A stretch of DNA of 64,000 nucleotides from NCBI GenBank assembly GCA_002270465.1, contig NQOF01000003.1, forward strand, positions 620,001 to 684,000, in the 5' to 3' direction. Of the stretch, positions 16,241-25,945 are shown one piece after another. The position numbers and the translations under genes were made by a program. Source of the stretch: Blautia hominis (GTDB lineage: Bacteria > Bacillota > Clostridia > Lachnospirales > Lachnospiraceae). The number at the start of each line of letters is the position of its first letter. Within the stretch, counting starts at the first letter, position 1. Below the pieces are notes generated by a model. The model saw only the letters and a program-made list of their open reading frames with translations, did no database searches and was not told where the DNA came from.

Positions 16241-17107
16241 GTGTACAGAGAATATGATGAGAAGATACTGACTCGGATAAAAAATACAGAAAAAGACATC
16301 CTCCTATTTTTTCAGGAAATATGTGATAAACATCAATTGAAGTATTTTGTTGCATTTGGAACGTTGCTTGGCACAATACGCCACAACGGATTTATACCAT
16401 GGGATGATGATATCGATGTGGCTATGCCTAGAAAAGATTACACTCGATTTTTAGAAATTATGCAACAGGGAAAATACGATAAATATTTTCTGCAGATTCC
16501 AGAGACTGATGATAAATATCATTTGACCTTTGCAAAACTTCGTATGAAAGAGACTCGTTTTTTGGAAGAGCGCTTAGTAAATGCTGGTGCTCATGAAGGT
16601 TTTTATATAGATATTTTCCCGTATGATAATATTCCAGATGATGATTTTGAAGCTACAAAATTAATGAAGAAATGTGCCATATGGATACGGCTTTTTAGTG
16701 TAAGCAGAATAAAAGAGCCGCAGATAGGAAATCGTGGTACTCTCAATTTTCTGGTAAAACTAATATGGTATATTTTGTATTATATCCTTAAATTAATTCC
16801 TTCTGCAGACAAATATATATGGAATAAGTGTAATCAATACTTTACCGCATATCAAAATGTAAATACTGCTAGAATGACATTGTTAGTCAGTGAACCGGAA
16901 AAGTGGATTGTTTATGGAAATGAAATAGAGCAAACGGATCATCTTCGCTTTGAGGATATTACTGTTGCGGTACCACGTGGATTTGATGCTATATTAAATC
17001 GGAATTATGGAAACTATATGGAACTCCCTCCAAAAGAACAGAGAGTAAACCATGTACCAGTGGAAGTACAGTTTCCAGATGAAGAAGTAATTATTTTAAA
17101 GAAATAA
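16241..17107 (+). CDS. LicD-family phosphotransferase (phosphocholine transferase type)
   Basis: 288 residues, starting at GTG with AGGGAG upstream. The LicD core is plain: AFGTLLGTIRHNGFIPWDDD and DIDVAMPRKDY (residues 46-72), followed by FYIDIFPYDNIPDDD. The characterised members LicD1/LicD2 move phosphocholine from CDP-choline to teichoic-acid sugars; other members use ribitol phosphate or other phospho-alcohols, so the donor is not certain. First gene of operon A and divergent from the Pce-like esterase gene, which supports phosphocholine: one enzyme would add and the other remove it, and the GW-repeat proteins would bind it. Choline uptake/kinase/cytidylyltransferase genes (licABC) are not in the window. 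Confidence 0.85.
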   Translation: MYREYDEKILTRIKNTEKDILLFFQEICDKHQLKYFVAFGTLLGTIRHNGFIPWDDDIDVAMPRKDYTRFLEIMQQGKYDKYFLQIPETDDKYHLTFAKLRMKETRFLEERLVNAGAHEGFYIDIFPYDNIPDDDFEATKLMKKCAIWIRLFSVSRIKEPQIGNRGTLNFLVKLIWYILYYILKLIPSADKYIWNKCNQYFTAYQNVNTARMTLLVSEPEKWIVYGNEIEQTDHLRFEDITVAVPRGFDAILNRNYGNYMELPPKEQRVNHVPVEVQFPDEEVIILKK

Positions 17108-17118
17108 GGAGTAGTTAA

Positions 17119-18111
17119 ATGCAGCCTGCAGTATCATTTATTGTACCAGTCTATAATGCGGAAAAATATTTGAAAGAGTGTTTGGATTCTCTTGTCAATC
17201 AATCTCTACAGAATATAGAAGTTTTATTGGTAAACGATGGAAGCAGAGATAACTCACAGAATATAATTGATGAATATAGTGAAAAATATACTTTTGTAAA
17301 AGGAATCCAGAAAAAAAATGGAGGCAGTTCTTCAGCGCGAAATCTTGGTCTGCAGGAAGCTAGGGGAGAATTTGTTATCTTTGTGGACAGTGATGACTAT
17401 GTGGACAGATGTTATGCTGAGGTTTTATTCAATACTGCTCTCCAAGAAAAATCCGATATGGTAATTTGTGACTTTGTTAGAACGACAGATGAAGGGCAAA
17501 CAATCCGAGATTATAATCTTGATTTAGGTAAAGACAATATAAGGGTATTAACATTTTTATCCTGTAATAGGATTATACGGAAAGAGCTTTTTCAGGTCTA
17601 TGATATCAGGTATGCTGAAGGAATTACATGTGAGGATATTCCCTTAATATTGCAGCTTGAAGCAGTGGCATCTAACGTGAAAGTTATTCCATATGTTGGA
17701 TATTACTATCGAATGAATCCGGAATCAGCTACATCAGGTTTTAAACGAAAGGGAATCAGTAAAGAAAAGATACCTTTTAGGGCACTTCACGAGTGTCTGG
17801 TGTTCTGTAAGAGTAGAGGGACTAATTTTAGTGAGGAACAATTAGAGTTCTATTTTTGCAGAATTGTAACCAGTATGATTTTTGAAGTCGCTAAGGGCGG
17901 GGAAAAAGATGTGATTGTATATATGTGTAGACGATTTAAAAAAATGATAGAAAAGTATTTTCCTTTTTATTATAAAAACAGGTATATTAAAATAAATTCC
18001 TTACCTCATATTCCGCTTGCACAAAGAGCTGGGACATGGCTCTGCGTCCATTTGATGCGATGGGACTGGCTGATTCCTTTTGCGTGTATGTATGCTAAAA
18101 TCAGTAGATGA
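17119..18111 (+). CDS. GT2-family glycosyltransferase
   Basis: 330 residues. Typical GT-A opening VSFIVPVYNAEKYLKECLDS, then LLVNDGSRDNS and the DxD-type FVDSDDYVD near residue 94. The C-terminal third is basic and hydrophobic, suggesting membrane association. Eleven bases downstream of licD in operon A. It would add one sugar to the lipid-linked repeat unit; donor and linkage cannot be predicted from GT2 membership. Confidence 0.82.
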   Translation: MQPAVSFIVPVYNAEKYLKECLDSLVNQSLQNIEVLLVNDGSRDNSQNIIDEYSEKYTFVKGIQKKNGGSSSARNLGLQEARGEFVIFVDSDDYVDRCYAEVLFNTALQEKSDMVICDFVRTTDEGQTIRDYNLDLGKDNIRVLTFLSCNRIIRKELFQVYDIRYAEGITCEDIPLILQLEAVASNVKVIPYVGYYYRMNPESATSGFKRKGISKEKIPFRALHECLVFCKSRGTNFSEEQLEFYFCRIVTSMIFEVAKGGEKDVIVYMCRRFKKMIEKYFPFYYKNRYIKINSLPHIPLAQRAGTWLCVHLMRWDWLIPFACMYAKISR

Positions 18112-18133
18112 TAAATGAAAGAATGGTGCAGTA

Positions 18134-19363
18134 ATGGGGAGTAAAAAGCTAACAATTCAAGAAAGTATTGTATGGAATTCCGTAGGCAGTTTGGTATATT
18201 TGGCTACCCAATGGTTAACTACGATTTTAGTTGTAAGATTAGCTGGTGTCGATGCTGCGGGAAACTTAACTCTTGCTATGTCCATAGGAAATTTAGTATA
18301 TAGCATTGCATTGTTTGGAATGAGGAATTTCCAGGTTTCTGATATATCGGAGGAATACAGGAATGGTATATACATTGCCAGTAGATTATTGACATGTGTA
18401 TTTTCTGTAGTTTCTGGAATTGGATATATCCTTATTATGTCATATACAGTAGAACAGAGATGGTGTATAGGATTTTATTGTATTTTTAAAGCCTCAGAAG
18501 CATTATATGATGTATATGCTGGAGTTAGCCAGAAAGAATGGCGTATGGATTATATCGGGAAATCCTGGGTTTTAAAAGGAATCTGCACATTTGTTGTATT
18601 TTGTGGTGTGCTCTATGCTACTCAGAATATCGTGCTGGCAGTGTTAGCAATGGCTTTAATATCTTTTAGTGTGATTCTGTTTTATGATGTTCCGAACAAT
18701 AGAAAATTTGCAGATATTGACATTATTTGGGAACCAGTGGAAATACTGCGCCTTTTGCGCAAATGCCTGCCGCTTTTAATTTATTCGATACTTACAACCG
18801 CCATTGCAACTGTGCCGCGTTTGGTATTGGAAAAGGTCAGTGGAAGTTATGCACTTGGAATCTATGGATCTGTAGCAGCACCGGCTATGATCGTTCAGAT
18901 GGGGGCATCCTATATTTATTCTCCGTTTATTACCCTATTTGCAGAAAGATATCATATAAAAGATAAAAAAGGGTTCTGGCATGCGTTTAGGAATTGTTTT
19001 CTTGGTATTGCAGCGCTTTCTGTCTGTGCACTTATTGGTGGAAAAGTATTAGGATATTGGGGACTCCTTCTTTTATATGGAAAGGAGATAGCTTCTTATG
19101 AATATTTACTTCTGCCCTTAATTGGAGCCACAATTTTAACCGCCATATTATGGCTGTTTTGTGGAATACTCACTGCCGTCAGAGAATTTAAAGGATTGAT
19201 AATTGGCAATGTTGCAGCAGTTTTGTTTAGTGTTTTGGGAAGTATCATATTAATACCTAAAGTTGGAATGCAAGGTGCAACAGCCGCTTTATGTATTGCT
19301 TTAATTGTGTCCTGCTTTATTTTATTTTGTTATTTATGTAAATCCTGGAAAGAAAATGATTAG
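18134..19363 (+). CDS. Polysaccharide flippase (Wzx-type, MOP superfamily)
   Basis: 409 residues with about 11-12 hydrophobic helices spread along the chain, for example LVYLATQWLTTILVVRLAG at the start and AALCIALIVSCFILFCYLC at the end. The N-terminus (QESIVWNSVGSLVYLATQW) matches Wzx-like oligosaccharide flippases that carry undecaprenyl-PP-linked repeat units outward. It is the only flippase of this type in the window, whereas operons B and C use ABC exporters, so operon A makes a glycan of its own. No clear Wzy polymerase was recognised nearby. Confidence 0.8.
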   Translation: MGSKKLTIQESIVWNSVGSLVYLATQWLTTILVVRLAGVDAAGNLTLAMSIGNLVYSIALFGMRNFQVSDISEEYRNGIYIASRLLTCVFSVVSGIGYILIMSYTVEQRWCIGFYCIFKASEALYDVYAGVSQKEWRMDYIGKSWVLKGICTFVVFCGVLYATQNIVLAVLAMALISFSVILFYDVPNNRKFADIDIIWEPVEILRLLRKCLPLLIYSILTTAIATVPRLVLEKVSGSYALGIYGSVAAPAMIVQMGASYIYSPFITLFAERYHIKDKKGFWHAFRNCFLGIAALSVCALIGGKVLGYWGLLLLYGKEIASYEYLLLPLIGATILTAILWLFCGILTAVREFKGLIIGNVAAVLFSVLGSIILIPKVGMQGATAALCIALIVSCFILFCYLCKSWKEND

Positions 19364-19375
19364 ATTGGAGAAAAT

Positions 19376-20164
19376 ATGAGGAAAGAACATATTTTTGCAA
19401 TTTGTGCATATAAAGAAAGTCCGTATTTGGAGGAATGTATTCAATCGTTAAAAAAACAGACCAGAAAAAGTCAAATTATTCTGGTTACTTCTACACCAAA
19501 TGAGTACATAAAAGGTCTATGTGAAAAATATGGTATTTCAATGTTTATTAATAAAGGAGAGAAAGGTATTACACAGGACTGGAATTTTGCTTATCAATGT
19601 GCAGACAGTCATTATGTAACAATTGCACATCAGGATGATATATATCTTCCTGAGTATTGGGAAAAGGTTTATAGGCACATTAAGAATTCTAAGAAACCCC
19701 TTATTGCGTTCGGCGACTATGGGGAATTGAGGAATGGCAGCATAATAACAAATAATAAATTATTAAACATAAAGAGACTGATGTTAAGCCCATTAAGGAT
19801 AAAAAGATTATGGACTTCAAAATTTATAAGGCGTAGAGTTTTATCTTTCGGATGTGCCATCTGCTGTCCTTCCGTTACTTTTAATAAAAGGTGTTTACCA
19901 GACCCGGTATTTAAAGATGGATTTCGGAGTGCAGAGGATTGGGAAGCTTGGGAAATGATATCAATGAAAAGTGGTAGTTTTGTTTATGTCAATGATGTAA
20001 TCATGCTTCATAGAATTCATGATGGGTCTGAGACGAGTATAATATTAAAGGATAATGCCAGAAAAAGAGAAGACTATGCAATGTTTAAAAAGTTTTGGCC
20101 GGATCCAATTGCAAGAATGCTGGTAAAATTTTATAGCAGCAGTGAAAAATCAAATGAATTATAG
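19376..20164 (+). CDS. GT2-family glycosyltransferase
   Basis: 262 residues. FAICAYKESPYLEECIQSLK is a GT2 opening with the usual VPVYN replaced by ICAYKES; VTIAHQDDIYLPEYWE is the metal-binding segment (HQDD in place of DxD). SAEDWEAWE later in the chain fits the ED acid/base motif. Part of operon A, 12 bases after the flippase gene. Specificity unknown. Confidence 0.78.
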   Translation: MRKEHIFAICAYKESPYLEECIQSLKKQTRKSQIILVTSTPNEYIKGLCEKYGISMFINKGEKGITQDWNFAYQCADSHYVTIAHQDDIYLPEYWEKVYRHIKNSKKPLIAFGDYGELRNGSIITNNKLLNIKRLMLSPLRIKRLWTSKFIRRRVLSFGCAICCPSVTFNKRCLPDPVFKDGFRSAEDWEAWEMISMKSGSFVYVNDVIMLHRIHDGSETSIILKDNARKREDYAMFKKFWPDPIARMLVKFYSSSEKSNEL

Positions 20165-20180
20165 CTGAGGGAAAAGACTT

Positions 20181-20867
20181 ATGAAAAAGCTTATTATCAT
20201 ACCGGCATACAATGAGGCGGAAAATTTAGAAAACACAATAAAAAATATCGAGATGTATGCAACGACATTTGATTATGTGATTATAAATGATTGTTCCAGA
20301 GATAATACGAAAGAATTATGTCGGAATAAAAATTTTCATGTGATAAATCTTCCTGTTAATCTGGGAATAGGGGGTGCAGTGCAAACAGGATATCTATATG
20401 CACTGGAAAATAATTATGACTTAGCAGTGCAAGTTGATGGGGATGGTCAGCATGATGCAAAATTCTTGAATGTGATGGCAGATTATTTGCTGGAGCAAAA
20501 GGTAGATATGGTAATTGGCTCCAGATTTATTGAGAAAAAAGGGTTTCAATCATCTGGTATGCGAAGACTGGGAATAAAATTTTTTACTGGATTGATTCGT
20601 TGCCTTACAGGAAAAACGATTACGGACCCAACGTCGGGGCTGAGGATGGTTGACAAAGATATCATCAGAATGTTCGCAAATGATTACCCTAAAGATTACC
20701 CAGAACCAGAAACCGTTGTTTCTGTTATTAGAAAGGGGAAGAAAGTGGAAGAACTTCCGGTGGTAATGCATGAGCGTCAGGGGGGTGTTTCTTCAATTTC
20801 ACCTAAAAAATCTGTATATTATATGATAAAAGTAAGTCTGGCAATTTTTATTGAATGTCTGAGATAA
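20181..20867 (+). CDS. DPM1-like polyprenyl-phosphate GT2
   Basis: 228 residues without membrane helices. LIIIPAYNEAENLENTI, VIINDCSRDNT, VNLGIGGAVQTGYLYAL and the metal-binding VQVDGDGQHD are the signature of dolichyl/undecaprenyl-phosphate mannosyl- or glucosyltransferases. The next gene encodes a DUF2304 protein, a pairing seen often in polysaccharide clusters, where the small membrane protein probably anchors the GT. The product would be a polyprenyl-phosphate sugar used as donor at the outer face by a GT-C enzyme such as the DUF2142-like protein two genes on. Confidence 0.85.
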   Translation: MKKLIIIPAYNEAENLENTIKNIEMYATTFDYVIINDCSRDNTKELCRNKNFHVINLPVNLGIGGAVQTGYLYALENNYDLAVQVDGDGQHDAKFLNVMADYLLEQKVDMVIGSRFIEKKGFQSSGMRRLGIKFFTGLIRCLTGKTITDPTSGLRMVDKDIIRMFANDYPKDYPEPETVVSVIRKGKKVEELPVVMHERQGGVSSISPKKSVYYMIKVSLAIFIECLR

Positions 20868-20877
20868 GAGGTGTAAT

Positions 20878-21237
20878 ATGAACATAAAAACGCAAATAGT
20901 GGTAGCAGTTATAGTTATAATTGCAATGATATATCTTGGTGCAATGGTCAGGAAAAATAAAATTGAAATCAGATACGCATTGCCATGGGGATTTATGGGA
21001 TGTGTTATCTTGATACTTGACTTTTTTCCAGGAATCATAGAGGAAATCGCAAAATTAAGCGGGGTCGGAATACCAATTAACTTTATTTTCTTTTTGGGAT
21101 TTTGTTTTCTGCTCGCACTGACATTTACATTAAGTGTTTTGGTATCAGATTTGTCACAAAAAACTAAAGCACTTTCACAAAAAATAGGTATCCTGGAGGA
21201 AAAAATAGACAAGCTGGAAGAATCAAAGGATGAGTGA
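20878..21237 (+). CDS. DUF2304 small membrane protein
   Basis: 119 residues: three hydrophobic helices (about 5-23, 39-57, 66-88), then a charged coiled-coil tail (LSQKIGILEEKIDKLEES). This is the DUF2304 layout. It follows the DPM1-like GT by 10 bases, and the coiled tail could hold the soluble GT at the membrane; this is inference, as the family has no established biochemistry known to me. Confidence 0.78.
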   Translation: MNIKTQIVVAVIVIIAMIYLGAMVRKNKIEIRYALPWGFMGCVILILDFFPGIIEEIAKLSGVGIPINFIFFLGFCFLLALTFTLSVLVSDLSQKTKALSQKIGILEEKIDKLEESKDE

Positions 21238-22361
21238 ATAATATGAAAAGAAATAGAACTATAGATGTTTTTCGTACTATTGCTATACTATCTGTATTAA
21301 TCTACCATTTTTATGTACTATGTAATTATCCATATGCAGAGTATAAATTATTAAACAGAATTATTTCAACAGGAGGAGAAACTGGTGTCACTCTGTTTTT
21401 TATTATAAGTGGCTTTGGCATTTTTGTTTCTCTACAAAGAATGGATACTGACGGAAGTCTGACGTATAGAAGCTTTCTTAAAAAGAGATTTTTGCGGATA
21501 CTTCCGCAGTATTATCTTGGATTGGGTGTTTTGCTCTTAATAACATCAAATGCACAATACTTAAACAGAAAAGGGTTATTTGATATTATCACTCATGCGA
21601 TATTTCTACATAATTGGTTTCCCTCTACACATGGTTCGATCAATGGTGTACTTTGGTCGTTGGGAACGATATTTCAGTTTTATTTTATAGCATTATTCAT
21701 TTATAAACTGATTAAGAAGTCAAATGGTATATTAGTTTATATTTGCAGTATTTCCCTGGTGATTATATTAAAATATTTTATTTACCATTATGTTTTTAAG
21801 TATTTTGCAATTGAACCGTCCTACTACTTTATTTATGGCAGACAAATTTATACAGCACTTGATAACTTTATTGCAGGTATGATCATTGCGGATCTTTTGA
21901 TAAATAAAAAATTTGACAATATTAAATCAAGAATATATGGTACAGTTTTTATTGCCTCCAGTATTTTTGCGGTTTTTTGGCTATGGCAGACGGAAACAAA
22001 GTCGCCATATGTTGATAGTTTATTTGGATATTCCTGGCACAGTGTGCTTTGTATAATCCTTTCTGTGATAATATTCAGTGCATGTAATATTAAAGTTAAT
22101 TTTAAAGGTATAATTAGCAGGATATGTTTTATAATAGCTAAATATCAATATGGAACTTATATCTGGCACTTTGTGATTGCATCAACATTGATATCTTCCA
22201 GTTCGTGGTTTAATAAAATTTCGGGATCACATTTTATAGTTTTTACTGTGATTATGCTAGGGATTTGTAATGTTGCAGGCTATTTTTCTACAATTGTGCT
22301 AGAAGGAATAGATTATGTAAAGGCATTTAAAGGATTGAAGGAGCAGCTGCTGCATGAATAA
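21234..22361 (+). CDS. Acyltransferase 3 family membrane protein
   Basis: 375 residues, about ten helices. RNRTIDVFRTIAILSVLIYH supplies the family's early His/Arg region, and TGVTLFFIISGFGIF the following helix. These proteins move acetyl or other short acyl groups across the membrane onto surface sugars. The frame opens with GTG at 21234, overlapping the DUF2304 stop by 4 bases; the ATG at 21243 is an equally plausible start, since AAAGGA lies 3 bases from the former and 12 from the latter. In operon A it probably O-acetylates the glycan. Confidence 0.8.
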   Translation: MNNMKRNRTIDVFRTIAILSVLIYHFYVLCNYPYAEYKLLNRIISTGGETGVTLFFIISGFGIFVSLQRMDTDGSLTYRSFLKKRFLRILPQYYLGLGVLLLITSNAQYLNRKGLFDIITHAIFLHNWFPSTHGSINGVLWSLGTIFQFYFIALFIYKLIKKSNGILVYICSISLVIILKYFIYHYVFKYFAIEPSYYFIYGRQIYTALDNFIAGMIIADLLINKKFDNIKSRIYGTVFIASSIFAVFWLWQTETKSPYVDSLFGYSWHSVLCIILSVIIFSACNIKVNFKGIISRICFIIAKYQYGTYIWHFVIASTLISSSSWFNKISGSHFIVFTVIMLGICNVAGYFSTIVLEGIDYVKAFKGLKEQLLHE

Positions 22362-24723
22362 GATGAAAAGAAAAAGATTGCTGGTTTCGATTGGGATATT
22401 TTTATTTTTAGGTATTGCCTTTAGTTTTTACATGAACAAAAGCGGTAAAGTCATATATGGATATCGGGAAGAAATATATTCTAGTACAGAGGGCTATTTT
22501 GCTCAGGAAACAGTAGCGCTTAGCAGTGATACGGAGATTGTTGAGAAATTTACATGTACAGATAATAACCTCACATCTTTTAGCATAAAATTTGAATTGC
22601 AAAAAGATGCGGAGGGTTATATATATGTAAGTCTTTTTGAAGAAGACAGTAAAAATACAATACAGGAATGGCGGGTTCCCGCAGATGAGATAATTAGCGG
22701 AGAAAGTTATTTGTTCCAGCTGAAAGAAAAATTATCAGATCCTTACGGAAAGGATTATAAGATAACAGTCAAGGCAGAAGCAGCTGGTGTTAATGTTTGG
22801 GTTACAAAAGGACCTGCTCTAAGTGGTGGAAACTTTTTCGTAAACGGAGAAAAACAGGATAATGATTTATCTATGAGTCTTCTGAAAGAAAAGTATGTCT
22901 TGGCAACCAGGGTGTATTCCATCATTATATGCTTCCTTTTATCAGTGGGAGTAGCCTGCATTTTTTATTTTCAAATATGGAAGTATATACGGACATGGGG
23001 AACTGCATTTATACGGTCATTAGAGAAAAATAGAATCTATTATTTGAAAATAATTATAGCCTGTTGTTTGTCGGCTCTGGCAGCATTTGTTTTTGAAAGA
23101 TACATATATATTGATAAAAGTCTGGATGGAAATATTGCAGACAGCTTTAACAGATATATATTTACTTTCGTGCTGATTTCATGTCTAGCCGGTTTTATGA
23201 TTTTTATATTAAGGAAATATTTAAAATACAAACCAGAAAATGTGTTTTTGGTTGTAATGTTGCTCATTGGTTTTCTATATATATTTGCGCTTCCGGCAGA
23301 GGCGGAAATATCATGGGATGAGAGTATTCATTATTGGCGGGCGGTTGGCCTGTCTCATCCGACAACAGGATATGCTAATGCTGCGGAAGGATGGCTTTAT
23401 TGGCATTCGGGGATACCATTTGGAATGCCAAATGAAATAAAAAATTTGGATACTCTGCATGAAATGGTGCAGGGCATTTACGATACAGGCAAAATTATCC
23501 CGGCAGATACGGATGTTTTAGGAAAGATTTATTTTATTGCTTATATACCTTCAGCTATAGCGCTTAAATTAGGCAGGGCATTACATTTACCTTTTGAAGA
23601 CATTTTTAGGGCTGGTGCAGGTGCGAATATGATTGTATATATTTCCACGATTTATTTTGCAATGAAACGTTTGAAGTCCGGGAAAATGATTTTGGCTGTA
23701 ATATCAGCTTCTGTTACATCCGTGTTTCTTGCATCGGTATACAGCACAGATACTTGGATAATTGGATTTACTATATTGGGCTTTTCCTACTTCCTAGGTT
23801 GTATGCAGGATAATAGGAAAATAAAAAATCATGATTTGATTATTATGTTGTTTTCTTTTGGTGTTGCATTCATGCCAAAAAGTATTTACTTCCCATTGTT
23901 TTTGTTGTTTTTATTTTTGCCTCCAAAGTTTTTTACATCAAAGAGACAATATAGATATTTTGTGTCAGGATGCTTTGCTTTCATGGGTGCTTTGGCTGGC
24001 AGTATGATTTTTCCGTTAGTATTTTTAATACCCATAGGAGGGATTATTTTTGTTATCGCTGATTTAGTAGGTATATTTCTGCAGAGGTGTTCATTTAAAG
24101 GAAAAATTCTTTTCTTTTCTGTGTCGTTTTTATGCGTTTTATGTCTAGGATTTTTTCTGCTAAAAATGGTCATGCCTGAGGTTGTAGGCGTTGGAGATTT
24201 AAGAGGAGGTGAAGGTGTAAATTCTGCAAAACAGATTGCATATATTCTGGAGAATCCACTAGAATTTATAAGAATGCTGTTACGTTTTCTGAAGAATCAT
24301 TATCTGTCTTTCACTGTCAATTGGAAGACGGTCTTTACAACATTTGGCTATATCGGAAGTACTAAGATGGAAGTTATAGCGTTGGTATTACTTTTAATTG
24401 TTGCAGTGACAGATAAAAATAAAGAGGACAGTTGGTATAGTTATAGACTCGTCAGTTTAACGACTATATTTGTTGTATTAAGCATTATAGTTCTCATGGC
24501 AACAGCGCTCTATATCTCTTATACACCGGTGGGTTTGAATACGGTGCTGGGATTGCAGCCGCGTTACTTATTACCGCTGGGATATCCTTTATTTATTATG
24601 CTGGGATCAGGAAATATAAGAAATTATATAAACAGAAGGCTATATAATGGGTGTGTGATCGGAATATCCGGATTTGTGTTGTTATACAGTCTGTGGGAAA
24701 TAGTTATACTGGGATATCATTAA
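22354..24723 (+). CDS. Large DUF2142/GT-C-like membrane protein
   Basis: 789 residues. A first helix and an extracytoplasmic beta-rich region (about 30-165) precede some 12-13 helices. AEISWDESIHYWRAVGL (near residue 312) places acidic residues in a loop just after a helix, the hallmark of GT-C transferases and of DUF2142 (compare the PDE motif of the 38283 gene). It overlaps the acyltransferase gene by 8 bases. GT-C enzymes use polyprenyl-phosphate sugars at the outer face, which fits the DPM1-like/DUF2304 pair upstream. Acting as a side-chain transferase is inferred; a Wzy-like role is not excluded. Confidence 0.6.
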   Translation: MNKMKRKRLLVSIGIFLFLGIAFSFYMNKSGKVIYGYREEIYSSTEGYFAQETVALSSDTEIVEKFTCTDNNLTSFSIKFELQKDAEGYIYVSLFEEDSKNTIQEWRVPADEIISGESYLFQLKEKLSDPYGKDYKITVKAEAAGVNVWVTKGPALSGGNFFVNGEKQDNDLSMSLLKEKYVLATRVYSIIICFLLSVGVACIFYFQIWKYIRTWGTAFIRSLEKNRIYYLKIIIACCLSALAAFVFERYIYIDKSLDGNIADSFNRYIFTFVLISCLAGFMIFILRKYLKYKPENVFLVVMLLIGFLYIFALPAEAEISWDESIHYWRAVGLSHPTTGYANAAEGWLYWHSGIPFGMPNEIKNLDTLHEMVQGIYDTGKIIPADTDVLGKIYFIAYIPSAIALKLGRALHLPFEDIFRAGAGANMIVYISTIYFAMKRLKSGKMILAVISASVTSVFLASVYSTDTWIIGFTILGFSYFLGCMQDNRKIKNHDLIIMLFSFGVAFMPKSIYFPLFLLFLFLPPKFFTSKRQYRYFVSGCFAFMGALAGSMIFPLVFLIPIGGIIFVIADLVGIFLQRCSFKGKILFFSVSFLCVLCLGFFLLKMVMPEVVGVGDLRGGEGVNSAKQIAYILENPLEFIRMLLRFLKNHYLSFTVNWKTVFTTFGYIGSTKMEVIALVLLLIVAVTDKNKEDSWYSYRLVSLTTIFVVLSIIVLMATALYISYTPVGLNTVLGLQPRYLLPLGYPLFIMLGSGNIRNYINRRLYNGCVIGISGFVLLYSLWEIVILGYH

Positions 24724-24782
24724 ACGATGTGCGATGGTATTGAGATTAGGTTATTTCATTATGAGTTAGGCTAGGAGTATAA

Positions 24783-25883
24783 ATGAAAAAATATGATTAT
24801 GTGATTGTGGGCAGTGGCCTTTTTGCTGGTACATTTTCTTATCTGGCTTCCAAAAAAGGAAAAAAGTGTCTGGTAGTGGAAAAAAGAGATATAATGGGTG
24901 GAAATTTATATTGCCAGGAAATAGAAGGTATTCATGTGCATAAATACGGTGCTCATATTTTTCACACGAGTAATAAAAAAATATGGGATTTTGTGAACTC
25001 ATTAGTAGAGTTCAACCGTTATACAAATTCTCCTATCGCAAATTATAAAGGGGAAATTTATAATTTACCTTTTAACATGAATACGTTCCATTCATTGTGG
25101 GGAATAGAAACCCCGGAAGAGGCCAGGCAGATGATTGAGTCTCAAAAATCAGCATTTACTGGTGAACCTCAGAATTTGGAAGAGCAGGCCATACGGCTTG
25201 TGGGAACAGATATCTATCAAAAGCTGATCAAAGGGTATACAGAGAAGCAATGGGGGAGAGACTGCCGGGAATTACCTTCATTTATTATAAAAAGAATACC
25301 TGTACGGTACACATATGACAATAATTATTTTAATGATGCATATCAGGGTATCCCTCAGGGCGGCTATAATCCTTTGATTGAGAAACTTTATGAAGGCTGT
25401 GATGTGGAGTTGGGAGTTGACTTTAACCAATACAGACAAAGATATGAAAGCCTTGGTGAAAAAATATTGTATACGGGGACTCTTGATTCTTTTTATGGCT
25501 ATCGGTATGGAGAGCTGGAATACAGAAGTCTAAGTTTTGAGGATATCATATTGGATACTGACAATTATCAGGGAGTGGCTGTCATGAATTTTACTGACAG
25601 GGATACGCCATATACCCGAATTATAGAGCATAAACATTTTGAATTCGGAACACAGAAAAAAACGGTGATCACCAAAGAGTACCCGCAGTCCTGGTATAGA
25701 GGAAAAGAACCCTATTATCCTGTTAATGATACAGTAAATCAGAAGTTATTTGAAAGGTATCTAAAGCTGGCTGAAAAAGAGAAAAATGTCTTGTTTGGCG
25801 GACGACTGGCAGAATATAAATATTATGACATGGACAAGGTAATAGAAGCTTCCTTTTCTTTGGCCGAACGGGAATTAGTATAA
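24783..25883 (+). CDS. glf: UDP-galactopyranose mutase (copy 1)
   Basis: 366 residues. N-terminal FAD-binding YDYVIVGSGLFAGTFSY, then GGNLYCQEIEGIHVHKYGAH and IFHTSNKKIWDF, EKQWGRDCRELPSFI, and the C-terminal NVLFGGRLAEYKYYDMDKV, all classic Glf motifs. The enzyme converts UDP-galactopyranose to UDP-galactofuranose in the cytosol. RBS TAGGAG lies 6 bases before the ATG; it follows the DUF2142-like gene by 59 bases and probably closes operon A. A second, clearly related copy lies at 55528-56625. Confidence 0.95.
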   Translation: MKKYDYVIVGSGLFAGTFSYLASKKGKKCLVVEKRDIMGGNLYCQEIEGIHVHKYGAHIFHTSNKKIWDFVNSLVEFNRYTNSPIANYKGEIYNLPFNMNTFHSLWGIETPEEARQMIESQKSAFTGEPQNLEEQAIRLVGTDIYQKLIKGYTEKQWGRDCRELPSFIIKRIPVRYTYDNNYFNDAYQGIPQGGYNPLIEKLYEGCDVELGVDFNQYRQRYESLGEKILYTGTLDSFYGYRYGELEYRSLSFEDIILDTDNYQGVAVMNFTDRDTPYTRIIEHKHFEFGTQKKTVITKEYPQSWYRGKEPYYPVNDTVNQKLFERYLKLAEKEKNVLFGGRLAEYKYYDMDKVIEASFSLAERELV

Positions 25884-25887
25884 AAGA

Positions 25888-25916
25888 TTGAAATTCATGC
25901 CGGAAAATGCTATAGT
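25888..25916 (+). promoter_or_regulatory. SigA-type promoter ahead of the carboxypeptidase gene
   Basis: TTGAAA (25888-25893), 17-base spacer, TATAGT (25911-25916). It would give a leader of about 220 bases before the ATG at 26143. Confidence 0.5.
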
Positions 25917-25945
25917 ATATAAGATTTAAAAAGTTAACAGAGATC

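Noticed and set aside
22354-24723. Wzy-type polymerase for operon A
   Set aside because: The helix pattern with an acidic WDESIHY loop and an N-terminal extracytoplasmic region fits a DUF2142/GT-C protein better than Wzy; a Wzy role is left open but not called.
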